From Sistotremastrum niveocremeum HHB9708 (taxonomy: Eukaryota > Basidiomycota > Agaricomycetes > Sistotremastrales > Sistotremastraceae), in assembly GCA_001630475.1 (NCBI GenBank), contig KV419396.1:1141532-1205531 (forward strand): DNA of 64,000 nt, given 5' to 3'. A program made the translations under genes and the position numbers. The notes below the pieces were generated by a model, which made no database searches, was not told the DNA's origin, and worked only from the letters and a program-made list of their open reading frames with translations. This document shows, piece after piece, positions 24,011 through 39,176 of this stretch (positions within the stretch are counted from its first letter, which is position 1; each line of letters opens with the position of its first letter).

Positions 24011-26043
<2,033 letters not shown>

Positions 26044-26326
26044 ATACTCATCCCTGTAAAATTTTCTCATACTCTCCTATAATTCTGTTTTTTCTGGTTC
26101 ATGAAATTGCTTTCCTTTCTCGATACCACTTTGCCTCGTAAATGAAATTACGAATGATGACTCCTTGTTTTGGGACACCAGAGCTTGAACTGAAGATAAG
26201 AACTTGCCCAAGATGACTACTACTTATTGCGGATACCGGCTCCGGAAGCAGCCTTCGACGTCGCCTCGAGGCAACGACGACTCTTACTCCCCACACAATT
26301 CTTGGATACCCGTTAGACTAATAATC

Positions 26327-28293
26327 ATGCGTGAAGTTATCTCAGTTCATGTTGGCCAGGCTGGTGTTCAAATTGGTGAATCGAGATCGCCGGCGCTGCT
26401 CATTGGCATGAGATGTCTTACTTACCGTCTACACAGGAAACGCGTGCTGTAAGAGGCAACCCGCAGAAGAACGGATAGTCTAAGACATGTCAACTAACCG
26501 CATATGTAGGGGAACTATACACTATTGAACATGGATTGACAGTGAGGGCCACTTACTGTCGCCATTTTATCTAATCTTACAACTTTTCGGTAGCCGGATG
26601 GGCGTCTTACCCAGGCATCGCCGTCTCACAGCGACAGCGGCTTCTCGACGTTCTTCTCCGAGACAAACTCTGGGAAACACGTCCCCAGAGCTTTATTCGT
26701 GGATCTCGAACCAAGCGTCATTGATGAAATCAAGACAGGAACATACCGCTCTTTATTCCATCCTGAAACTCTCGTGACAGGGAAAGAAGATGCCGCAAAT
26801 AACTGTATGTTTGACAATAGAATGACCGTCACGACGTACTTACTTGTTTCCAGATGCTCGCGGTCACTATACCGTAGGAAAGGAACTCATTGACGGCGTT
26901 ATGGACAAAGTACGACGACTAGCCGATAACTGCACTGGCTTGCAGGGATTCTTCGTATTCCATTCTTTCGGCGGAGGCACCGGCTCTGGATTTGGTGCCC
27001 TTCTCATGGACCGTCTCTCGAACGACTACGGCAAGAAGTCCAAATTGGAGTTCAGTGTATATCCATCCCCAAAAATGTCCAGCTCTGTCGTTGAGCCTTA
27101 TAACGCTGTTTTGACAACGCACACGACATTGGAGCACTCCGATTGCTCCTTCATGGTGGATAATGAAGCCATCTATGACATATCTAAGAAGAATCTAGGC
27201 GTATCTTCGCCTAGTTATACAAATCTTAACAGACTGATTGCACAAGTGGTCTCCAGCGTCACAGCGTCACTACGCTTCGACGGTAGTCTTAACGTTGATC
27301 TCAACGAATTCCAGACCAATCTTGTCCCGTACGGCATCCTCTCAGCCCCATCTCTAGTTTGTGCTAATGACACACCATACAGTTTCCCTCGAATTCATTT
27401 CCCTCTCGCCACGTACGCACCCCTCATTTCGGCGGACAAAGCATTCCATGAACAGAATTCGGTGGCGGAAATGACTATGTCGTGCTTCGAAAATGGCTCG
27501 CAGATGGTGGGCGATTCATGGTCTCGCTTGTTGCTGTGCTGATATTATCAAAGGTCAAATGCGATCCTCGAGAGGGCAAATTCAGTGCGCAACTGCTTAT
27601 TCTCTTTGTGTTGTCGTGCTGATTGTGTTTCAGTGGCTTGCTGCCTACTCTATCGTGGCGATGTCGTCCCCAAGGATGTACAAGCAGCCATTGCAACCAT
27701 CAAAACGAAGCGAACGATTCAATTCGTTGACTGGTGCCCCACCGGATTCAAGGTGAGTAGAACGTTAATCCAGAGAGATTTTTTACAGCTGAACTACTTC
27801 CAGCTCGGAGTCTGTAACGAACCACCTGCTTTAGTGCCCGGTGGCGATCTCGCAAAGGTTTCTCGTAGTGTCTGCATGCTGTCTAAGTGGGGTCAATCAT
27901 GGGAAATTTGTTCACGGCTCATTCAATCGTTTTTTCTAGTACCACGGCCATTGCTACTGCCTGGAGTCGTCTTGGTCGATGCCTTTTCATTCAAGTTCCA
28001 TTGATTTGCTAACAAGTGATACAGACCATAAATTCGATCTCCTTTACTCAAAACGTGCATTCGTGCATTGGTATGTTGGCGAGGGAATGGAAGAGGTGAG
28101 CATCTCACATCGTGATAAGCACCGTTTCTTACCGAGTCGCAGGGAGAATTCTCGGAAGCTCGTGAGGATCTGGCTGCTCTGGAGAAAGATTACTACGAAG
28201 TCAGTCTATCCTAGAATTATGTCGATCTTAGCTAACCATTGATTGTAGGTCGCGGCTGATAGCTTGGAAGAGGAGGAAGTGGGAGAGTACTAA
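26327..28293 (+). CDS. Alpha-tubulin, tandem copy B
   Basis: A second full alpha-tubulin lies 283 bases after copy A in the same direction. It starts [16 protein letters not shown] and continues through a 12-nt micro-exon at 26437-26448 to [106 protein letters not shown] and a tail ending LEEEEVGEY follow. Introns after the Gly before NAC and between MEE and GEF are unique to this copy, while those of copy A after DCSFM and APIIS are absent. Coding text differs moderately, with clusters such as [11 protein letters not shown] versus [11 protein letters not shown] and [11 protein letters not shown] versus [11 protein letters not shown], so this is not a recent copy. No break is seen and both should be functional. 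The stop is TAA at 28291-28293. Confidence 0.95.
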
Positions 28294-28510
28294 TTATGGA
28301 TCGCCTGACATCACGTTTGATACGCCAGTACTATCTCGCGCAGCGCCTCTGCTGCTCTTGGTTTGACTTCTCGATGGGGAATTAGCAAACTAACTTTTAT
28401 TCCTGATATTATATACTATGGAGCAGGTTTGATTGAATGTAGCTAAGCAAGCATTCCACAGATAAAGTGTGTGTACAGTATTATACCTGAAAGAGCCAAA
28501 AAGTCCGGTC

Positions 28511-31500
28511 TCAAGCACCCACGATAGCATGCAGTGCGTAAATCTCCTTTCGGACCGAGTAATATACTTGGGAAGCGGTACCCTCAATTATGACTTGCCC
28601 TCCCGTAGTCTTACGAACTGCCACTGCATCATCAGACGACGCCGAGTCATCGTTACTACTACTTCCCACGCCGCATACAAGGATGCCCTCCCCCACAAAT
28701 TCTGCAGAGATTCCCTGTTTAGCCAGTCGAGACTTGAGGGCCGTCAGCTTGAGATCTCCAATCAATGTAGATTTAGGTAGCGCCCCGACGCCCTGCGAAG
28801 AAGTTGGTTCTGATACACCCTTTATGAGGTCTCCACTGTCCGGGGCAAGCGGCTCGAGAACGGGGATGGATGAACTGACATGAGCAGTCACGCGACCACT
28901 GACGAAGCCAACTTCACTGTCCTCCACCTAAGAACATGTATTTCAGAAAATGATAGCTTCTGAAATATTCTGCATACCGTAGACATTGTCACAGTCGCCA
29001 GTAACTCGTCGCTCAAGGATATTGAAAAGCTGTTAGTGTGCTGACCAATCTGCACATCCGTCCCGTCCTTCGGGGCGTAAATGTCTTTCGTCATCGATCG
29101 AATAGACCCGCAACTCTGAATGAGGGCATTCGCGGCAGCTTCGGATGCTTTGACAATAATCTGCCCCAGATTTGAGCAACGTACAATCAGAAGGTTAATT
29201 GATATTACCATCTTTCTTGGATTAACCTGAGGAACAATCGTCTTCATGGCTCTCCCGTCGTTTAGCCCTTCCATGTCGATGAACAGTAGTTGGCAGTTTG
29301 TCTGCACGTCTTGTTCGCTGGAGACATATTTACAAGGCGTCTCGGCGACCTCGGTCTAGATGAAAATAACAGGTGAGCGGAAGCCATGCCGTAACCTACC
29401 AAAATGTGCGGACCTTTGGCTCTTCATCAAGTTTCCGCTTTTTGGTTTCTCGGGCATCTTCTTCTTCAGCCTCTTCTTCGAGCAATTTTCCTTTCCGCAG
29501 CCACATGCCGACATCCACGATTTCACCAAATTCATCGATCCTCTTCTTCCGCTCGACAAAAGGGAACATGCGAAAGCGAGGTGTAGTACCGGAGGTCGTC
29601 TTGAAGAAGGATGTAGTACGAGATACGTTTCCTTTGAGATAGATGTCGTATGAAATTTGCTTCGCAGTGTCATCCGCTTCGAACGCCCATTCTGTTGAGT
29701 CACCAATGGCCCCAATGGACCGTGAGCTGATTTTCGCGCCTCCAGCACCTGGTTCGGCGAATGTGCCGGTGTTAGCCGCCGTTGCGCCGTCGACGCTCAT
29801 GCCACGGTCGTTGTTCGTGTCGCCATCAGAGTCCTGATCATCACTATCGTCATCTGATTCGCTGTCTTCTTCGTCGGCTTCAAGCATCCGCTGCTCTCGA
29901 GCCAAAGTCGCCTGCTGAGCAGCCTTTCGATCTTTTGCCAACTTTTCCTTCCGTTGGAACTCTTCCAATTCCAAACCTTGGAGGGGTATTTTCGCGTTCA
30001 TCTGTAAAATCCTAAGCCCTCTGGGAAATGCAAGCCCAAAGCTGCGCACCTTTAGCTTCATGCTCCCATTGAGTTTTACCACTTTGCCAACTTTGCCCTT
30101 CTCCCACTTATCACTGTCTGATTGTTGGGAGGACCAAAAGTCGAATAATCGATCGCTTAGTGTGCCTTGCGGCGCCCGAGATGTCAGGAGGACAATATTC
30201 TCAGGGATGAGAGCAAACTCCGAAAATATTTGACGGGAGAATCCACTCGACAAGGAGAGTGGAACCGCGATGAGGACTTTCGGCTCTTTGGACGAGTATC
30301 GGTCCAACAAAGCACGTGGAGATGAAAACAACTCAAGATGCCTGATTTTACTTTAGGAATCCGGTCATTTAACTGAACGATGAACTCACTTGAATCGCAA
30401 TGCGAAAGCACCTAACGCCTGCTCCTCATCAATGTCATCTCGTCTTCTTCCCTGTGCACCTCGACCATTCTCGCGCACCCCAAGATCTTCTTTTGAGATA
30501 GTTCCACCGAGCCATTCCATCATACTTCTCACAGAAGTAAGCATCTCGTGACTTGTCCTGGACACAAGACAAATAGGATATCGGAGTTTTGAGAATGCCC
30601 AATGCTGATCTAGCAAGGTTAACACTTCTAACAGACGAGTGGATGCGTCGCTCGGAAGTAGAACAGAGTGTCGATTGTTCAAGGTCGTAGTGATAACGTC
30701 TATGTAACATTGAAGCCTATAACGCGATACATTCGACATGGGCGTACCTAGGAATGTTGCATCGCGCTCTTTTCGTCTGCTGCCAATTACCAGCGCCCGG
30801 TCAGCGTCGGTGATCAATAAGTCTGGTCTTGCAAGGGGCTCAAACACGCCGAAATCAGCACCTGAAGTACTCCGTAATAAGACTGTGCCATCCAAATGCC
30901 GTTCCCGAGTATGATTAAAATCGACAGCATATATGATGGTGCCTGACGACGGAGAACGTATTTTCCATATGGCACCGCCCAAAGTATGACCAGCTGCGAA
31001 AGCAGTGATTGTTAATCCTTGACATTTTCCTTTTGACAGGTAAGTAGTCTGAAATTCAATACAGATGCACACACATTACCTTGGAGATGAGTTGGTTGAG
31101 AATACCGAAGAGGGATGAGGGCTTCGAAGGCATTCGTGACCTCCAATGGCGTCGCAATCCACTTATGCTTAGTAGAAGGTCGTGGCGTACTTCCCTCTTC
31201 GTTCTCAGTAGGCTCAACGTCGCCAACGTCTTCCTCAGCCCTCAAGGTTTCGATTTCTTCTAGGGTGGAAATTTTGAGGAGGGACTGTACAGGAAGGGTA
31301 CAATACGCTGGCGCTGAAAGGCCCCAGTGTGCACGGGCATATGCATATAATCCTGAATGGGACAGATCGCCATGGGAGAGGAGAACGAGGTCAACTGTTT
31401 TCGCGAAGCTGCAAAAAGCGAAGAATAAATGAATATATTCAGATTTGGCGACATTAACCTAGATACACATCACAGACTTTTTCAGGGCTGTACAGTAACT

Positions 31501-31668
31501 TTGCCATGGTTCTTGGGTATCAGACGACGATGAGGAGGGAGACTCAAGATTCCAATCTGGTGAGCCACAGTCGAGCAAAATGCGGACTTCGTCAACTTGC
31601 AATAGGTAAGCCAGCGGCGGGTTTACTGTGGACGCTGCGCCGCCTGACAGAGGAGAAAAGGTGATCAT
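28511..31668 (-). CDS. CFT2: Cleavage and polyadenylation specificity factor subunit 2 (CPSF100/Cft2)
   Basis: Cft2/CPSF100 is the inactive metallo-beta-lactamase partner of the CPSF73/Ysh1 nuclease in mRNA 3'-end processing. It starts MITFSPLSGGAASTVNPPLA, then YLLQVDEVRILLDCGSPDW. The segment VDLVLLSHGDLSHSGLYAYA sits where an active enzyme has HxHxDH; here the motif is degenerate, as expected for CPSF100. TITAFAAGHTLGGAIWKIRS, IIYAVDFNHTRERHLDG and PDLLITDADRALVIGSRRK match the fold, followed by the beta-CASP region (LLPSDASTRLLEVLTLLDQH). Acidic inserts (EADEEDSESDDDSDD) and the C-terminal block (EDSEVGFVSGRVTAHVSS) follow, ending IYALHAIVGA. Several introns. The start faces ARF1 across 183 bases, and the 3' end faces alpha-tubulin B across 217. 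Confidence 0.94.
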
Positions 31669-31851
31669 GGAAGAGTCAGAGCGAGTTGATTAGTGACGTG
31701 CACATTGAGCGACGCAGCGGCGACCACGTCTGGCGATATTGGCTGCGCTGTTCGCTATAAGAAGCTGGGTTCGAAATCACAGTTTTCCACTTGTCCTCAT
31801 CACCACCAGCGGCGCATTTGATCGTCTCTCTTCGTTCTCACTACATTCAAC

Positions 31852-32677
<826 letters not shown>

Positions 32678-32919
32678 GCTCAGTCACTCGAAATACACCG
32701 CCGCTCTTCTCTCCCTTTTGATTACCCCCTCTTGTTGTCTTCTATTTCTTTCCTTTATGTCGTTTGGTCATGTCTCGTCCTTAATGTGCCTTGTGTAAAA
32801 AGGTGCATTATCGCATGTACCGTCATTCTCTATCGAGAAGCATATCTTTTATCCGACCCGAACGTTACATAGATACAGGATATAGACAACCGAAATACCA
32901 TCAGAACGCCAGGTCCACT

Positions 32920-35861
32920 TCAACGGTTTGATCCAGGGTACAGTCGCCCCACCAGCTCCGCCTCCTTCATGCGCTTATCACCTTTCTGTCGCTCCATCTG
33001 GTCCCGTGTGTTGGTTCCGTATTTGCCTAATTTCTCAAGTAGCGCGGCCAGCATCTTCGGCTGCACGGAGGCATATTTGACCTGTCGGGCGTTAGGGTGC
33101 AGGTAGTCTTGGACCGTATTGGAAAGTGGTATTGACATCATCTGATGTGAATTATGAATAATACCGCGTGGAGGGTGTAATCTCTGACTCACAAGCCGCA
33201 AATTATTGAGAGAATCGACTAAATGGTCACGACCGATCTTCCGAAATTCGTCGCGCAAAAAATCGACGTCCACCATCAAATTCGAGATCGCATTCTCGTT
33301 CATGATAGGTATACTTTTATCGACCAGAAATTCCTGGAAAAAAGGGCCCTTAGCATAATAAGGAACGGATGGTTCGGAACTTGCACTCACTGTTAGTCTC
33401 TCGGCTACGTAATCAATGGCACTCTTGTATGCTTCATCTTTGTATCTTTCTTGAATCGCCAGAGAATCGACCACTGTAGTCAACCAGTTGACCATTTCAT
33501 ACAAATACATGCTTGGCATGTCCTCGCGGTTCTTCGGTGTGAAATTGTATTCTGACAGTTCCAGGAAGTCGTTCAGTTTTGATGATATAACAGCTTCAAT
33601 CCTGTTTGTAGCTCGGCTGGGAGCGGATGCAATTGCTTCCAGAGCTCTCGGAAGGGAAATTGCGTCTTGTCTCTGAGACGTTCTAAAATGACCGATGAAT
33701 TTAGCCCAGTCAAACAGTTTGTCAAAATAACGCACCGATATGAGGTTGCGGTCCGCTCAAGTTCATCGCACGCCATCTGGAAATATTCCAGGTCTGTAGC
33801 GACCATGGCAATCTGGGACAGCGATGAAGTAGAATCAATCCGTTTCACGAGATTTTGCACAATTGATATTGCTAATAGATTGTCAAGCGACTAGTCGAAT
33901 GTTCAGTGATGGCCGCGACACTGAAAGATGAGGGTCTACCTTTGCAAGTATCTCGTCAATGTCTCGATAATGCTGATCAACACCATCCACGAACTCATAA
34001 AAGGCCGGAATAAATTTGCGGAGCTATCGTCCGCCTCAGTCGAACAATTGAGCTTGTGAGAGGAGAAACAGTTACGGTTTCTGAACACGAATAGAACGCC
34101 TTTGACCAGGGAAACAGACTGGTTGATTGTCTGCGGCATATAAGAGATTACTCGTCGCCATTTAGGATGGAAATTTACCTTTGTAGGTCGTTTCGCACAT
34201 CGTTTCTGATGATTACGGCGGCGACAACGTTGTCTTTAGCCATGGCGATGGTAAGGCTGCCGCTGACTACATCTTCTGCTCGCATTGGCACCAGCTCATC
34301 CCGTGAGATTAGCTATTTCATCGTGAGCTTCTCGCCGTGTCGTGAAATTATACCGATCCCAGCTCACATTCTCGAGTATTGCGGCGTACTCTCTTTCGAG
34401 TGGCTTCACATATTTCTCAAAGAGACTGAGAACAGTCGAATGCAATGATTGCGTTGAGAATCCGTAGCCCTGTACGCAGGTAAGAGAATTCATGCGAAGA
34501 AGCCGCTGGATGCTCACACTCATTGTCATCCCAAACCCAGAGAGACAATCTTTGACTTTGAGGAACATGTTGAGATCGGTCTCTCTGGCTAAAGCATCTT
34601 GGACACCCTCAGACACACGCCGTAGAGCCTCTTCCCAAAGCTCTTCGATGGTCCTTTCTGAGCGAAACCCACGACTTGTCCGTAAAACATGATTCTCGAC
34701 GATGAAGAATCCGGCAACTTCCTGTAAAAGTGTAGATAACGAGGATAACTGCAACATCGTTGGAAGGATGAGAGTGGCTTGAGCCTAGGGTATTGTTAGT
34801 CAGCGATGCGCACTCTATGACTCGTTTTACCTTCCGATCCGCTTGATATGACTTCTGCAACTCGTCCAAGGCATCCAGAGCTGTGTAGATATGTATAGCT
34901 TGATACAAAGGTTTGAAGTCAACTCGAAGTTTCTCGTTGTCCAGGACATCAACTGCGTGAATTCCAAGCAGCGTTATTGGAAGAGCGCAGCATGCACAGA
35001 GCAAAGCCTACCCTCAATTCTTTCATTGCTGACCATTTCCACGGCCGTACCAACTCGGCTTGACCTCAAATGTGGATCCCTTTCCTGACGTGTACGCCAA
35101 CGTCGAGTACGATTTTCCATCGTTTCGAGTGCAAGTTTCCCAACCTGACCACTCACGTTTCTGATTTCCAGCAACCATGACTTGTTCGCTGCAGCAACTG
35201 CATCTTTGATCTGCGAACGTAAAGATGGTAAAGATGACAATATGTGCGCAAAGAAGGACGTGTGGGATAGGGAGGACGGAGGAAGGTTCTGTATTTCTTC
35301 AATAGACTAAATGAAAGTTTAGTCTCGGTGGCCATGGATTTAGAATAAATGTTTGCTTACTCTTAACGCACTCCAATATTTTTGTTCTTTGATCATGTCC
35401 TCCACCCTATGAACCAGGTCCAATATCTTGAGACAGCCCTGAAGTGCATCTATGGCTGAATCCAGGTTGGACGCCGTTTGCTTCGACCGCAATAGAGCGC
35501 GCTTTTCAGATGCAAGAGCATTTCCAACGGAAGAGACACTGGAGTCCAAGGTCGTAATCTTATCGCGAAGATTGTGGGTAGACTTGCGAACGGTTAGAAG
35601 AGTGGAGACAGATGACACAAAGTCCTGGTAGTTATCGCCACATATTTTCTCAATCTCGGCTTCCTTGGTTTCGACTAGTGCCTGCACTATCTTGAGGTAT
35701 GCCTCCTGGTGGCGAGCCGCATGGATTTGTTTGATTATAGGAGCGAGTTGTTCGAGGTTTTCGGAGGAGGATGAGGAGTCTAGTAAGTGTATCTGCTGCA
35801 ATTGCTGGTCGATGCTTTCCACAGTATAATTGGGCCTCTTTCGTGGTGGCATTCGTGTCAC
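32920..35861 (-). CDS. SEC15: Exocyst complex component Sec15
   Basis: Sec15 is the exocyst subunit that binds the Rab GTPase on secretory vesicles and helps tether them to the plasma membrane. After MTRMPPRKRPNYTVESIDQQ, the N-terminus reads QIHAARHQEAYLKIVQALVE, LTVRKSTHNLRDKITTLDSS, LQGCLKILDLVHRVEDMIKE, then NKSWLLEIRNVSGQVGKLAL. Later exons give EKLRVDFKPLYQAIHIYTAL, EVAGFFIVENHVLRTSRGF, LWEEALRRVSEGVQDALARE and, near the end, EMVNWLTTVVDSLAIQERYK. PIMNENAISNLMVDVDFLRD and LRLVSQRLHPPRGIIHNSHQ follow, with stop at 32920-32922. About nine short introns. A second Met three codons inside could also serve as the start. Confidence 0.93.
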
Positions 35862-36132
35862 TTAGAGGACCGGGTCATAGAGCCACGGGATCACGGTCTC
35901 TTGCAAGTGCAAGTCGCAAGTCGGCAACCGCAGTGATCGACTCGAATCTCGGATCTGCATTTGTTAAAATATTCAGCAGTGTTCAGAACGACTACAATGT
36001 TGGGTTCATTAAAATTGATAAGATTGCGTTCGATATTAGGATGACAACGATCTCAGAATAAAGTCAAGAGCAAAGAGACAGTGAAAGCGCTACTCAAAAC
36101 GTTCAGAATAATATGCATGCACGGAATCAAAT

Positions 36133-38397
36133 CTAGAAAGCTGGACCATCTTCGAAGCTGGACACGACCCTCTCCACCCGAGAGCCATCTGTGTTGGGAA
36201 GAATATCGCTCGCTGACCCATTGAGTGGAGCTTCATCTGTGCATCTTTGACATTCGCAGGCAAACCTCCACCCTCGAACAAGTTCCATTCGGCGACGTCG
36301 TCTGGCGTCGATGACTGTTTCACCATGCTTTTGGGAGACATCAACGAATGCAATGGTTATTTCTTCTCCCTTTTTGATGGGGCGATTTGCAACTAGGCTG
36401 AGGTGAGCAGTACCGTCGGCGAAAGAGGGCCTCGCATTGGGATTGCATGAATGTGACACCTAATAATACTGAATGAGGGGCGAAAGATCAATATGATGAA
36501 CGCAAGACATACATAAGAAGTAACAGAATATAATCCACAGCCAATTTGTCGCTGGGTGCCGAAGGGGGTCCTGGTCTTTTCAACGTCCTCAGGTCTTATT
36601 TCTGCAACGGGCTAGTTGAACGGTAAGCTTCACGAAACAGCAACCAGATGACAAAAAAGACCTTATCATCACGGCCACCAGAATAACAGACACCGATGCA
36701 GTTATATGCCATTTTCCCGCGTAGAGTGGCATATCGGTCATCGGTCACAAATTCTTGTAAACCCTCCATGGCCGTAGCAAGGACCTTTCGCAAAGCAGCG
36801 CTATCCTTCTCAGTTCCACTGAGTTCAAGGTACCGGAGTCGCTCAATGTGATCGTAAAGGCTGTACTGAGAGCTAGTATCTTCCTGTGCGACTGCCAACT
36901 GAGGCGCGCGACCAGTTGCAGAGTTCATTTTAGCAGTTTCAGCTGATACTTGACGGGCTAAGAAACGTGCAACAAGAAGAGGCCCAGATGTCGAAGAGGT
37001 CTTATGTCCTTCCATGGATTTCAACCATTCTTCTTGCGCGTCGCGTCTTTTCTTGGTGGCCTCGGGAGTTTCTTCTTGTGCAGCCGATGGAATGGCAGGC
37101 TCGAGGCTGAACAATAGCTTATGGTGCTGAGCAGCAGCTTGAGTCTGACATTCGCGCGAGCAGTATGTGGCTTTGGCTATGTCGTCCGGCGCCTGAAGGG
37201 ACATCCCTTTGACGATTTTTCTTAGACACTGCGAGCAATAGGTCCCTTTGGCTTCCAAATCAGAATCCAGAGCAGTGACAACAGGTTGCTCCTAAAAAAC
37301 CCTTCAGCACAGCAGAATAACAACGCAGTGAACACTCTACTTTGTAAACGACTTCACCAGTCTCGAAATCTCGTGAAGCCAGGAGGATATTCTTGCGACC
37401 TCCATCAGGTTTTGTCAGTTGGCTGACCTCAACATTCATGCTTTTTGGAGGGAAATAGTTATAATATCCTGCCCACGATAAGCATAAGGTGGGAACTCGT
37501 GAGGCTCATTTCGCACCTTCGACCTTGTCCTTGACCTAGTGAATGAAATGCAACGCGATCAATATATTAACAAATTTCACAAGACGTATAACGGCCTGGG
37601 CAGGGGTCGTTTTATGCTACAGAGTGGCAGACACAAACGCGAGTCTATTTACGAGGAAGGACCTCCCGGAGTGCGGACACCAGGATCGGTGAGCTTGTCC
37701 CACTCATGAGAGGACGCCTCCGATGGTGGCCCCGAGCGGGTGCTGACCGGGGAGACGTCGTCGACTTCCTCTACACTTGGTGGCGTGCTCGATCCCCTGC
37801 CCGACATGCCAGAAGAGGCACTTACATCCAATGAAGTCAATTCCATCACAATTTTGAAGATGTCCGCGGGAACGGTGCGCTCATAGATGACAATGAGCTC
37901 AACAGGCGAAGGATAGACACGCAGTGCTCGATAAAATGACAGTGCAGCGGCAAGGTGGAAGTTTGGCCCTGCGGTGGGTTCAGTTAGTTTTTCAGAGCAG
38001 AGACGCAAGAAAGCTGTAAAGGACGCGCCTCTCGTCGAAAGCTGCTCCCCGATGCCCACTTGCTCCATGAAATACAACTCCTTCTCCTGTACAGAGTCTG
38101 GCACAGTTTCGCCTCTGATTTTCTCGAGAGCATCTCTGAGATCGTTGCTCGAGATGCCAGGTACTAAGACTGATGGCTCGGGACCACGAGATTTATTCAC
38201 TTTCTTCTGTTCTTTCTCTGTACATCGGTCAGCGCGAACGACAACTGTAGCGGTAAGGTTGAAAGCGTACTTAAGCGTCTACGGAACGTTGCATCTGTTC
38301 GACGTTTGTAGTCAAAGTAGATAGCATAAGCCACCACACCACTGATGGCAAGCGCAGCGACGCCCAAGATAAATGGACGAGTTCGACTGGACTCCAT
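36133..38397 (-). CDS. TOM20-SET fusion product (spliced isoform of the TOM20 locus)
   Basis: If the donor GTAAGT directly after VMELTSLD (first intron base 37825) is used, TOM20 is spliced in phase 0 to a 19-nt exon (37517-37535, VKDKVE) and on to YYNYFPPKSMNVEVSQLTKP and DFETGEVVYK. Then come EQPVVTALDSDLEAKGTYCS, QCLRKIVKGMS, YCSRECQTQAAAQHHKLLFS (half-MYND Cys pairs) and MAYNCIGVCYSGGRDDK. RPEDVEKTRTPFGTQRQIG, VSHSCNPNARPSFADGTAHL (SET signature), PIKKGEEITIAFVDVSQKHG and WRFACECQRCTDEA (post-SET Cys) follow, ending at 36133. All junctions are in frame. The Tyr usual in the last SET motif is Phe here (IAF), so methyltransferase activity is unsure. An independent start at Met 37439 (MNVEVSQLT) is the alternative. 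No ATG lies between the TOM20 stop and the 19-nt exon, and the protein text just before Met 37439 looks conserved, so I favour a fusion. Confidence 0.75.
37536..37825 (-). other. Alternatively retained intron deciding TOM20 versus TOM20-SET
   Basis: On the minus strand a 290-nt GTAAGT...CACTAG interval lies between LTSLD and VKDKVE. Retained, it encodes the last residues of TOM20 and its stop. Removed, it joins TOM20 to the SET exons in phase 0. It is several times longer than the 50-60 nt introns typical of this window, which fits its double role. Confidence 0.65.
37649..38397 (-). CDS. TOM20: Mitochondrial import receptor subunit TOM20 (short form)
   Basis: Tom20 is the presequence receptor of the outer-membrane TOM complex. 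It starts MESSRTRPFILGVAALAISG, an N-terminal membrane anchor (VVAYAIYFDYKRR), then FRRRLKKEQKKVNK across an intron. The cytosolic receptor domain is NDLRDALEKIRGETVPDSVQ, EKELYFMEQVGIGEQLSTRG, LAAALSFYRALRVYPSPVEL, IVIYERTVPADIFKIVMELT. Reading through the GTAAGT at 37825 gives the tail SASSGMSGRGSSTPPSVEEV and DKLTDPGVRTPGGPSS with stop at 37649-37651. This Ser/Pro-rich acidic tail resembles ordinary fungal Tom20 ends, so the read-through form is a complete receptor. The same locus can also encode the SET fusion entered separately. Confidence 0.93.
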
Positions 38398-38836
38398 AGT
38401 TGAGCGCGACGATCAACCCTCTCTGGAAATTTTGGGTGACGTTGACGTTCAAACTCAGCACCCGTTCTTGATCCCGAGCCGGGCGCTTATCCACATTATC
38501 CGCCTCATTTTGAAATATTCTGCACATATTATATTCCGTATACAGTGAACAGCTATTGTACATGAGACCTGAATTCAAATCGCTACACACTTCTGTCGAT
38601 AAGGCCGCTTCAAGTTTAAACGAGCGATGAAATACGTCCCCGAGGCTCGTTATCGGCTATTTCCAGGAGCCAGGCTCTTTCGCTTCAATGACTCGCGTCG
38701 ACGATTCAGATGCATCGAGGACCGGACAACCACAGTGCCAGGAGAGACCAAAATGCTGCAGCTATTCGCCTGGGAACGCTCACAGACCTTACTTTGATGT
38801 CGGTCCCGGAATTCGCTAACCGGTAGTTGGGATGTA

Positions 38837-38855
38837 AGGTCCGTACAAAGTATGA
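38837..38855 (+). repeat. Left arm of 19-bp inverted repeat
   Basis: AGGTCCGTACAAAGTATGA, matched exactly and inverted at 39553-39571. Confidence 0.85.
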
Positions 38856-39176
38856 CATCATAATGATCAGCGTCTATGTGGATATAAACATGCTATGTCC
38901 GAGAATTCCTGAGCTCGGTGAGCCTAGCGTTATGTCCGTGATCAACTTTTTGCGTGCAAGTCGAGTTTTGAGTCTTTGACCAAGTCTTGGTCGGTGATTT
39001 CTCTCTTTTTAGAGTCTTGTTTCGTTTGGTGAATCAATTAGGCTTGTACATATGTATTCAAGTGTATATTTTACATGTTTAGAGTATGTAAGGAGACGAA
39101 TGGAGGGGAGAAAAAAGAGGGGAAAAAAGGAGGGAGAGGGAAAACTCAGAAAATGATAGGTTGTGAACAGCATAGA

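Noticed and set aside
36133-37439. SET protein as a wholly separate gene starting at Met 37439
   Set aside because: Not excluded, but upstream exons with in-phase splice sites and conserved-looking text (YYNYFPPKS) before this Met favour the TOM20 fusion, so it is kept only as the alternative.
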